DNA from: Trichobilharzia regenti
Taxonomy: Eukaryota > Platyhelminthes > Trematoda > Strigeidida > Schistosomatidae
Reading direction: 5' to 3'
NCBI GenBank assembly: GCA_944472135.2
Contig: OX235264.1
Location: 91,770,319-91,834,318 of the forward strand
DNA: 64,000 nucleotides
The position numbers were made by a program, and so were the translations under genes. The notes beneath the pieces were generated by a model that was not told the origin of the DNA, searched no databases, and was given only the letters and a program-made list of their open reading frames with translations. Positions 56,275 through 64,000 of this stretch are shown here, in pieces; positions within the stretch are counted from its first letter, which is position 1, and each line of letters starts with the position of its first letter.

Positions 56275-56530
56275 TGAGGTAGACTGGTGAATGGTGACTA
56301 CCAGTTAAATCGAGGAAGCACGTTTCGTCCTATTTCGGGCTCATCAGCTCTCTCAGACCAAATGGTCTAGTGGATAATGCTTTGGCATTAGAAACTATAG
56401 GTATTGGCTTCAGATCTCACTGAGAATACCATCACACACTTAATGATGATTGCGGGCACGTTCAAATGATGAGTCTCAAATACGACGAAATGTGCATCTT
56501 GGATCCCACTACTAAACACCATCCACCTTT
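56275..56530. mobile_element. Inverted pair of Smalpha-like SINEs, 5' ends joined
   Basis: The left minus half holds a hammerhead (56309-56353) and joins at about 56355 directly to a plus copy with A-box AATGGTCTAGTGG, decayed B-box GGCTTCAGATC and a second hammerhead relic (56459-56504; core ATGATGA, GAAATG, CATC). 3' ends face outward. Confidence 0.75.
56309..56353 (-). ncRNA. Hammerhead ribozyme motif (Smalpha), core CTGATGA and GAAA intact
   Basis: Best-preserved core in the window: CTGATGA, then GCCCGAAATAGGAC (stem II with one mismatch), GAAACG. Stem I pairs GAG with CTC next to the core. Stem III (ACG/CTT) keeps A-T and G-C around a mismatch; cleavage triplet TTC. It lies in the sense orientation inside the intron between exons A and B of the PLCL-like gene. 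Confidence 0.65.
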
Positions 56531-56534
56531 AAGG

Positions 56535-57055
56535 CACTGGTTATCTATGTTACTTGAAAATTCAATAATTCCTAACAAGTCTATAATATATAATAAAGCA
56601 TATTTTCTTGCAGTCAGTCTTTATAAACGCCTGATACCTCAAAAAGCTAAAAGTTTTTTGTATTATTCGCTGCAGTTAGTTGTAGTACATTTTATACCTT
56701 GAGACAATAAGGAAAAGATTGTAAGATTCTGAACAACATACAGTCTTCACAATTGTACACAAGGCGCCATCTTAACTGGTTAAGTTTGTACGCATTCGGC
56801 TGTTAGGCGAAACTATGGCAGCTTCCTCAAAAAAAAGCCTTGAACCCAGTGTCTGTGTGTTTAGAAAACAGTTTGTCTGATCATTCTACCCGCCCCTTCT
56901 ATGGGGTTCAAAACCAACCTAGAATGGTCATCTCTTCCGGAGACACTGGATAAGTGTTTATATCATTTTTATATGTACTGGTAACTTTATTATCAGTGTC
57001 CTAATATGCTGTAGTTGTATATATTAGTCGTAGTTTCAAAGTTTGTTATCATTAA
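56535..57055. other. Intron sequence, no recognised feature
   Basis: No gene or repeat recognised. Confidence 0.5.
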
Positions 57056-57057
57056 TT

Positions 57058-57228
57058 TTTTTTTTGGTTTGCAGCTTAATTCCACACTGTACTTTTGGTA
57101 CAAGTATGGAATTTTCAGCATGGATATCGGTAGCCCAAATTTTGCAGGCCGACCATAGATATCAGGTGTGCACCGGCGTGGGCTCGAACCCCGGACCATG
57201 TGTATGGTCGTCGAGAGTCCTAACCACT
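57058..57228 (-). mobile_element. SINE II, truncated at its 5' end
   Basis: Body and terminal hairpin (57078-57113) intact; B-box GGTTCGAGCC present. The head stops at 57228 within the A-box region and is replaced by TTATTATTGTTAT. Confidence 0.75.
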
Positions 57229-57389
57229 TATTATTGTTATTTAGTAGTTATGCGACAGTACCTATTTCCACCTCTTTCCCAACCAGTATATACATTCTAC
57301 TTACAAAGTCATGAATACCTTCATTATATTGGTCCACATAGCTTCAAATGCTTATGACTAATATTCTGTGATTTATCAGGTGTTGGTTT

Positions 57390-57690
57390 GCAGGATCCTG
57401 ATTGGTTATAGGAATGATCACTGGCTGAAATCAGACAGAGAACCATTGGAAGACCTGAAAGAAGTTTGGATTCATAAACCATTGCATTGGTTCCCATTAG
57501 CTGAATGCTCCGCGAGCTAGCTGGCCCCGTAACTAGAAGACCTTGAGTTCGAACGCTGCCAGTGGATGCGTACTTTCAAAGAGTCCCAAACTAATGAGAC
57601 GAAACACCTGGCTGTCAAGTACTCCCTGTTGGTTTCCCAATGGTCCTCTGACTGATATCAACTCGTGGTCAATCCTTATTTGATTGTAAG
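57390..57690. mobile_element. Head-to-head SINE III pair
   Basis: Minus tail fragment 57395-57450 followed by a plus copy from about 57460: tRNA-like head (TTAGCTGAATGCTCC, CCGTAACTAGAAGACC, B-box GAGTTCGAACGC), degraded hammerhead-like region (GCGTACTTTCAAAGAGTCCC, GACGAAACACC), tail CTGACTGATATCAACTCG. Confidence 0.68.
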
Positions 57691-57849
57691 GCCTGAGAAG
57701 AAGAATTTACTTCAAAAATCGAGTCCTATACAGGTGTTTTGACCAGTTATGCAAAATGTATATTCATCGTTCATAATTATTGTTTATTCTTTAAAAAAAG
57801 CTACTGAGCTAAATTAGCGGTCGTTTGAAATTTTGAATTAAATAAAAGG

Positions 57850-57982
57850 GAGAGCGTGTAAGCAAGAGATGACAGACTATGAGCAATGGTGGACCAGGTG
57901 AAGAGGACACAAAAAAGCAGAACAAAGTGGAGAGGTGCTGTTGAAGGCTTACACTGTAATAATAATAATAATAATGCAGCCA
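57850..57982 (+). mobile_element. RTE-like element B, 3' end only
   Basis: Short 5'-truncated copy: GGAGAGGTGCTGTTGAAGGC then TGTAATAATAATAATAATAATG at 57956-57976, the usual B tail. Confidence 0.65.
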
Positions 57983-57984
57983 AT

Positions 57985-58560
57985 TTGGTGACACTATACA
58001 GTACTACATGCTCTATAAGCCAATCGAAACTGGATAAGTACCCTGCTAATGTTACCTCCAACTGCATTTATAAATTTACGTGTACCAGCGGCAGCAAGTA
58101 CATTGTAAGGACAGAAAGAAGTCAGGACTTCTATCCAGTTTTCAGAGCATATTCCGAGAAACTTATGCGTAAAAGGAAGCAGATATTTACAAAGTGAAAT
58201 TATCAGACACCCGCCCTGTGGATACAGGTCATTTTGTCCAGATTTCCAAATCATTCAAAATATTAAACATACAAAGGACAGCGAATCTACTACGATTTAC
58301 TGCTGAAGCAATTACAGCAATCAAACGTCACAGACCAAACTTATGCACACAGAAAGAGAGTGTAGTCAATCTCTCACTCCTTTGGTAACCATATCACTTT
58401 CATAACACTGATTAGTCATACACACACTAGTGGACTCAACTCATTAAGCAAGTTTTCAAATTGATGAACTTTGACCTTCTTGAAATGCCATGTTGACACT
58501 GTTTATTAGAATTTTCTGTTTTCTGTCTTTTCTCACCCCCTTTTTTTCTTTTTTCATAGT
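57985..58560 (+). mobile_element. Penelope-like element, family 1, GIY-YIG region
   Basis: Plus frames 57886-58197 and 58194-58388 give NCIYKFTCTSGSKYIVRTERSQDFYPVF and, after a frameshift, SFKILNIQRTANLLRFTAEAI. They align with the family-1 domain at 1-320. The catalytic YIGR is changed to YIVR. Untranslated tail to about 58560. Confidence 0.68.
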
Positions 58561-58599
58561 TTGACAGTGTATAAATTGATGATGCGTTCACCTTACAAT

Positions 58600-59380
58600 G
58601 TTTTCGCATTTGCCAGTTTACACCGACTCTGGTGTAGACGAGATTTTGGACTATCGATCAAAGGGCGGGAGTACTGCTCATCAGTCCGCTCCGTCCTCCT
58701 TTATGACTGTCAGTGAGACCTAGCCACTGAGAGTGGAAGACATGAAAAGACTAGCTGTCTTTGATCATAGGTGCCTACGCTCTATTTCCCGTGTAAAGTG
58801 GCATAATAAGGTGAGCAACATTGAAGTTAGGCGTCGAGTTCTAGGTAAACAGGGGAAATCAATCGACGAAGTTGTGAAGCTACAAAGACTGAGATGGTTA
58901 GGACACGTGTTACGTATGCCAAGCCATCGCCTCCCTCGACGAGCAATGTTAGCGGATATAGGGTCAGACTGGAAAAAAGCTAGCGGCGGTCAAACAAAAA
59001 CTTGGCCTCATCAGTCAATGAAATCCACAACAGTTGGTCTAAGCCACGTAGAAAGGTGTAGACTTCCAGGCTGGGGTCCTCGGGACGGTAAAAATCAATG
59101 GTTGGAAACAATTGGTGACATGGCTCCAAATCGTTCTCAGTGGCCAGCGCAGATGCATCCACTCCTTGTGACTTATGATCTCCAATGAAACTGTTTTGTA
59201 TTTCTTTATTACTCCTTTGTCTCACACCTCTGCTCACTGTTTCTATTATGCTTTTCTTGTACTTTCTTCTCTTGCTTCGCGTGCTACACGGAGTGTGGCG
59301 ACTTGAACTTCCGCACATTTGTGCAAAGTTCTATGTCGAAAATACAGAGACAGACAGACAGACACCTTACAATGTTTTCT
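58600..59380 (+). mobile_element. RTE-like element A, 3' part
   Basis: Frame 58733-59188 reads EDMKRLAVFDHRCLRSISRVKW, NIEVRRRVLGKQGKSIDEVVKL, LRWLGHVLRMPSHRLPRRA, matching the copy at 13800-14200. The region before 58733 (58610-58730) is frameshifted. 3' end at a GACAGACAGACAGACA tract (59347-59365). Confidence 0.78.
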
Positions 59381-59439
59381 ATATTACCTTTCAAACAATG
59401 AAGTATGAAATGTTATTATTTATAACCATTGTAATTTCA

Positions 59440-59555
59440 GGTAGTGGTGTGCAGCTGACGAGAACCCGTGAAATAGAATGATTACATCATTTTATACTGC
59501 AAATCTGGTCTTTCTTTCTCTATCGAAATTTATCAAGGGAACCAAATGTATGAAA
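59440..59555 (+). repeat. Copy of the 19-kb inverted-repeat arm
   Basis: Matches the reverse complement of 19012-19150 (GAAATAGAATGAT, TCGAAATTTATCA, GGAACCAAATGTATG). It extends slightly beyond the arm limit seen at 19 kb. Confidence 0.7.
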
Positions 59556-59762
59556 TAATACCATTATTATTATAAAGAGTTTATAGGAGTTTTAGTTCCT
59601 CTTCAAAGACACTATTACAATCACCAACTTTAACATCTTACTGAACAAATACCTCATACAATCAAGAGTCTTTCACACACAATAAAATAAAAGTCAAAAA
59701 AAAAGAAAAGATACACATACTGTTTACACTGAACACTGTTCAGATAAGATACTTACACTTAC

Positions 59763-59872
59763 CTAACAAGAATGTAATAAATTTCTTGTCTTGTTGCAAC
59801 TTTCTTAAAAAAATTTACAAAATCATCTTTTGTTATCCGACCTTTGTGATCTTTCAGTTTACTTTCTAATTC
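59763..59872 (-). CDS. PLCL: PLCL-like exon A: EF-hand-type segment
   Basis: The 110-bp exon lies between a TTTCTAG acceptor and a GTAAGT donor. It starts in phase 0 and leaves two bases. It encodes residues 1-37 of the model and includes the words GRITKDDFVNFF and EIYYILV, which match the end of the second EF-hand of PLC proteins. It is the most 5' exon recognised. No PH-domain exon was found between here and 64000, so the start codon and N-terminus are probably outside the window. Confidence 0.8.
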
Positions 59873-60565
59873 CTAGAAATAGAAATAAAATTTAGAAGAA
59901 AAAATTGTTTACATCTGTATCCATAAATGTGTAAAAATCGTTAATAACTTGGTAAACTGGATAGCTGTTTTTCTCCGAAAACAACTGAAGCGTTTACTTA
60001 CTTACTGAGCTCCAACACAGAATGAGCAGAAATGCAGAGAGAGGGGGAGAAAGAATAGTACCACAGGAAGACACGAGGGTTACATGGATATGAGGGATTA
60101 TTCATATTGTTCCCAAGTTTCTGATCCGTATAGAAGAACTGACTTGACGTTTGTATTCAGGGATGATTACACATGGTGAATACATTCATGCTATTAAAAA
60201 AAATTTTTTAAGGCATATCACCTAAACGTCCCTAGGCATTGGTTCTTTGCATCCTGACGACACCAACCAGGTAGTATATACCCTCCTGTGTGTTTGGATG
60301 AAGTCAGTTATGTTATAAAGGACTTTGTGGACTTGGTTTTTGACCAGCTTTAAATCTTCTCCAGCCTAGGCTTATGTCAATTAAGACTTTTATGCAGGGA
60401 AGATTGCGTTTTCACATTTGTGACAAGTGTTCTAGCCGTGCTAGTCTATGCAGCTTCAAAAAATTATCGGTTTATTTTCCCACCTAGCCTAATAGGCAAC
60501 CATTTAGCTGAATATATTTGCAACTCTGCGCACCGTCATCACAGAATAACGCACAAAATGGCATT
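59873..60565. other. Intron or upstream sequence, no recognised feature
   Basis: I searched here for a PH-domain or further EF-hand exon on minus and found none. Possible B-type fragment near 60080-60180 (GTTCCCAAGTTTCTGATCCG). Confidence 0.45.
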
Positions 60566-60569
60566 CAAA

Positions 60570-61852
60570 CCTCTCTCTCTCTACTCCAACTTCATCGACC
60601 TCCAAAAAGGCCTTCGATAGACAGCGTTAATCGTGAAGTAATTTCAACACTGCTTTAACACTACGGCGTGTAGTACCTAAGTCTTTATCAACCTCATTCG
60701 ACAGCTGGCTATATGACAATGCCGTGTGTCAGGTAACTCACCATGGAAAGCCCAGCGAGGCATTTGAAGTGAATAGAGCAGTAAGACAAAGTTGCCTGCC
60801 TACTATCGCCGATGATATTCTAAATTGTGGTGGACTGGATTATGCGGAAGATTGTACGTTGGGAGTGAGGAGACAGGAATAAGCTGGGCTGACCGATAAG
60901 AAGACACTAGTAGATCGAGATTTCGCATATTCATGAATGATGTTTAATGTCACACACAAACTAGAATGCTTACAAACGAAAACCAACAAACTGGCTAAAG
61001 GCGGACAGTGAATACATGACTTCAGATATACATAGTGAAGACGAAAGTAGGTGATGAAGATAACCAACGAACTGCAACACCAACAATAACCTAACCAGTA
61101 CCAATTACCATTAACTAGAGAGATTTGACAGAGGTGATTTCCTTCAATTATCCAGCCAAGAAGCACGGTTTCAACAACAGGCAGACAGAAAGGGATGAAG
61201 CTGTCAATGCCAGCCAGTCATAATCGGAAAGGCAAGATACGCTCTCACCAACCTGAAACCATTTTGAAAATATTCTGCACTTCACTCTTTCAGCCAGCAG
61301 AAAGAACAAGATTCGGATTTTCAACACCAAGGTTAAGTCAGTCAGTTCTTCTATACGGGTCAGACAGAAACTTGGCTAACGTGTCACGAAAAGCATTTCC
61401 AACAAGGTACAGACTTTTACCAACAGATGCCCACTTCGATGGTGCTATACTGTAGATCAAATGGCCTGCCATCTAGCCAGAAATAGTTAGCAACAAGAAA
61501 CCCTGGATGTGAACAAACAAACAAACAAACAAGCGAGAGCTGATTGTTCAACAAATATGTAGGAGAGAATGGAGATGGATTGATCGGATATACACTTGAG
61601 GAAGCCATTGAATGACATCTGACTCAATGCAGGCCATCACTTGAGTGGAATCCGTAAGCAGGAGGCGAGTGTCTCGTCGGTGCAAGGGTGACATGGAGGA
61701 GATCGTGTGAGTTGAATGAGGGGATGATAGATTTCAGTGAGTCGTGGAGCTAGCTAGATGAAGAGGAGAGCAAAGAGTAGAACATAGTGTGGATCTGTGT
61801 TGTTGAAGCCTCATTTTCCATCCGGAAACCAAAAGAATAATAATAATAATAA
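60570..61852 (+). mobile_element. RTE-like element B, longest plus copy, degenerate
   Basis: Begins within the RT palm (CAAAAAGGCCTTCGATAGACAGC, FDR-like motif). It continues through a GTGGTGGACTGGATTATGCGG catalytic region (LDYAED in place of LDFADD) and the C-terminal region. It ends AAAAGAATAATAATAATAATAATG at 61830-61853. Many stops. Confidence 0.72.
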
Positions 61853-62330
61853 TGAGCTCGATATTAGTGGACATATTACATCGATTAACACAGAGGATTG
61901 AACGCGAACCTCTATTGTCAAAGATAATTAGCCTCTTCACATTTTCCACTTCCAGTAGATATATCCTACAGCCATAAAGAAAGACGGAGAGATTTGAGTC
62001 CCAGCGAACACATCCTTCATTGACATTCTGATACACAGTATGCATAAGAGATTGTTAGAGTTGGTAAATCCCATACAATCCTTTTTTTATTTACTGGTGC
62101 TGAGATGTTGTAAGCAATCATTTGTTTAGAGTCAACACAACTTCCTGAATAGGTGAAATGGTCAACACGTTCTACCACTTCTCTCCTTACCTTTAAGCCA
62201 AGCATCGGTGTAGTCCAGTCCTGCAGCATCATCTCACATCTGACAACAAAGACAGTAATACGCGACTGTGTGGATAGCAGGGTGGTAATAACCACACAAA
62301 AAAACACTTCCAAAAGCATATAAGGTAATT
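61853..62330 (-). mobile_element. RTE-like element A, internal fragment
   Basis: Minus 62319-62017 reads MMLQDWTTPMLGLKVRREVVERVDHFTY and 62045-61734 VENVKRLIIFDNRGSRSILCV; both align with the element A ORF at 13520-13880. It abuts the end of the B copy, tail to tail. Confidence 0.72.
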
Positions 62331-62339
62331 AAAAGCGAA

Positions 62340-62580
62340 TGTAATAATAATTTTTCCTTCATGTTCCCAGTGGAACACAGGGCTTCAAGCTAGTGGCTTG
62401 AAGTTTCTGTAGCAGTGTTTACTTTTACAGGATGGGGTTGCTAGCCTCATGCCCAACCTTTCCTCTTTACCAGGTTTTATTACTGGCTTAGTGAGGTAAA
62501 GGAGTGAGTCGGCCGGGGATCGAACTTCGAGACCATGTGCATGGTCGGAGAGCGTCCTAACCACTGCGCCACCGACTCAA
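62340..62580 (-). mobile_element. tRNA-derived SINE, minus copy
   Basis: tRNA-like region 62578-62506 on minus: GAGTCGG acceptor with CCGACTC, A-box TGGCGCAGTGG, B-box AGTTCGATCC. Body to 62340 contains GGGTTGCTAGCCTC (plus), shared with 41320-41560. Not a functional tRNA: there is no proper anticodon stem. Confidence 0.72.
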
Positions 62581-62769
62581 AAAGCTAATGAAAGCATATA
62601 TTAAATAGTCCAAAAGGGGCTTGTTTTCCAAACTTATCACAGTAGTCAACTGACAAAACAAATAGTATTGTCACCCATATTCTTATACAAATTTCAAGGT
62701 TATGAATCATAGTGACAACAAAATCAGCTCAAATTTTTTAGGTGTTTTGGTTTGCAAGTATTTCTTTCG

Positions 62770-63045
62770 TCTCAGATTTGATAACGAGCTGACATCAGTT
62801 AGAGTAGAACTGAGAATCAGGGAGTACTCGATAGCCGTTTCACCCTAAATTGTGTTTATTCAAGCACATGAACTCAAGCCAACAAAGGGAATTGAACTGT
62901 CAACCTTCAGTTTATGAGTTTATAGCCTAATTCTCGACATATACCATAACCACAATCTGATTTCATTGATGAGTATCTGTTCGCATATTTGTCTTAGTGA
63001 ATCTCTCCGGTTACGACTTCACACTATAATTCCAATAATTCCTCT
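62770..63045 (-). mobile_element. SINE III, minus copy, degraded
   Basis: Tail ACGAGCTGACATCAGTTAGAG (plus), GAGTACTCGATAGCCGTTTCACCC for the hammerhead-like region, and decayed head and 5' extension (GGTTACGACTTCACACTATAATTCC). Confidence 0.62.
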
Positions 63046-63334
63046 AGATAGTGCTGATTTTAATTGAAGTTCATCCATTAGAAGTCACTATCTTTAATAG
63101 GTTGCCCGTTAGACAAGAAAATTAATTTTAATATAATCTGCATGAAAGCTTTCAGAGTGTTTCACCTCTCGTGTTTCATCACCATCTGAAAGTCAGTGAA
63201 TTTTCAAAGTTTTGTGATGAATCTACTTAAATGTCCTTCAGATAATGTTTTTGTTGACATTTGAAATAATTTCAACGTAGACTGAGTGACTAATCAACAC
63301 CACTTTGAGATTACTTGACCTTGAAACTAGTCGA

Positions 63335-63506
63335 GGTCTCTATTATTATTATTATTACTATTATTATTATATTACATGTTATTATTGTCCTCTTGGTTTC
63401 CGAGTGAAGCATATGGCTTCAACAGCACCTCTCTGTTTTTTTCCTATTTTCAGCTGTCATCTGAAATTGATACCAAGTTTAGCTTTAGACTTTCATCTCC
63501 TCCTAG
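63335..63506 (-). mobile_element. RTE-like element B, 3' end, split by LTR
   Basis: TTATTATTATTATTACTATT tract then GCATATGGCTTCAACAGC, the B 3' end. Continues at 63825 after the LTR insertion. Confidence 0.7.
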
Positions 63507-63820
63507 TGTGGTGAGAGCTGGCTGTTAGTCAAAATTGGTGGACAGTAATTTGCGTCAGTGTTTATGTCCCCAATATTGGTCGTGAGAAAAATGAGAACAA
63601 AGGCTTTGCGTAGGCGGACACAGTTAACATATTGATGATCTGACATTCAAGAGACAGTCACAAAGAGATGAAAGATTAACTTTCCGTGAGAAACAACCAA
63701 TCAGAAGACTGTGTTTTTCTGCTGACAATAATCTGTATTAATGTACATTAAAATCTATAAATATGTGTTGATTTTCTTAATAAAAGATCTGTTGCCTGAC
63801 CCTTGTCTTCTGTTGTTACA
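63507..63820 (+). mobile_element. Solo LTR nested in RTE-like element
   Basis: 314 bp, TGTGGTGAGAGC...TTGTTACA, same family as 11579-11895. Flanked by CTAG on both sides (63503-63506, 63821-63824), a 4-bp target duplication. TATA-like CTATAAATA at about 63753 and AATAAAAGATCTGTTGCCT near the end. Confidence 0.78.
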
Positions 63821-63824
63821 CTAG

Positions 63825-64000
63825 TACGATCTCCTCCATGTCACCCTCACATTCACATACGACTCGTCGTTTCCCATTTAGGCACTCGAATGGTGACCTG
63901 GCACATGATGCCAACCGAAATCCTCCTCAGCGTATGCCCAGTTCATCTTTATTTTCTTCTGCATAATTTTTGACAAACAGATTCTTGATTGGTTTGTTCC
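63825..64000 (-). mobile_element. RTE-like element B, continuation after LTR
   Basis: CGATCTCCTCCATGTCACCCT and the following sequence continue the B element exactly where the part at 63335-63506 stopped. Runs off the window. Confidence 0.7.

Larger units (their letters stand above)
5971..59872 (-). other. PLCL: Gene model: phospholipase C-like (PRIP/PLCL) protein, 11 internal exons
   Basis: Eleven exons with GT/AG borders join in one frame into 756 codons with no stop. Order of domains (model residues): EF-hand-type segments 1-91, PLC X domain about 92-316, Ser/Thr/Asn-rich linker about 317-504, Y domain 505-595, C2 domain 619-756. The C2 word EIHGIPVDC and the X-domain strand IELEVYDG resemble the PRIP (PLC-L) subfamily more than active PLC-delta or PLC-beta. 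Canonical PLC-delta1 positions read: His311 kept (H128), Asn312 to K129, Glu341 kept (E158), Asp343 to E160, His356 to R173, Glu390 kept (E207), phosphate-binding lysines kept (K310, K312). PRIP proteins bind inositol phosphates and act as signalling scaffolds without lipase activity; the same role here is inference. The PH domain (5' exons) and the C-terminal exons were not found in the window. Introns reach about 12 kb and hold nearly all the repeats listed below. Confidence 0.87.

Noticed and set aside
1..64000. CRISPR array, bacterial operon or prophage
   Set aside because: Repeat structure and spliced gene are eukaryotic; no regularly spaced short repeats with unique spacers.

Overview
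The window looks like a piece of a schistosome (blood-fluke family) nuclear chromosome. The reasons are an AT-rich sequence, tiny exons in multi-kilobase introns, and a dense load of Smalpha-like SINEs with hammerhead-ribozyme motifs, RTE-like and CR1-like non-LTR retrotransposons, and Penelope-like elements (PLEs) with GIY-YIG domains. The species cannot be named from the sequence alone.

One host gene can be supported. It runs on the minus strand across almost the whole window. Eleven exons between 59872 and 5971 splice in frame at every junction into 756 codons. They encode two EF-hand-type segments, the PLC X domain, a Ser/Thr/Asn-rich linker, the PLC Y domain and a C2 domain. The best family match is the phospholipase C-like PRIP/PLCL group. 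The X domain has lost the second catalytic histidine and a calcium-ligand asparagine, so the protein is predicted to bind but not hydrolyse phosphoinositides. Both ends of the gene (PH domain and C-terminal tail) lie outside the window or were not found. Coding exons are about 3.5 percent of the bases.

The rest is introns and flanks filled with repeats. By region: 1-1560 holds two convergent PLE ends; 2728-4750 holds Smalpha copies including a tandem dimer; 4765-5565 and 8530-10370 hold PLEs; 11579-11895 holds a solo LTR; 13195-16775 holds an RTE-like and a CR1-like element; 19033-24290 holds large inverted repeats and PLEs; 27892-29600 holds a PLE split by an RTE insertion; 33205-37585 holds a cluster of tRNA-derived SINEs, many in head-to-head pairs; 38150-47640 holds RTE and PLE copies with a 255-bp-arm inverted repeat; 48290-58560 holds mixed SINEs, PLEs and RTEs; 58600-64000 holds RTE copies, the first recognised exon of the gene and a second solo LTR nested in an RTE.

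The most interesting non-coding signal is a second tRNA-derived SINE family, called SINE III here. Its tail carries a hammerhead-like motif with the same architecture as Smalpha, but stems I and III have different, still complementary sequences. SINEs and PLEs also share a repeated fold-back layout: two copies joined 5'-to-5' with their 3' ends facing outward.
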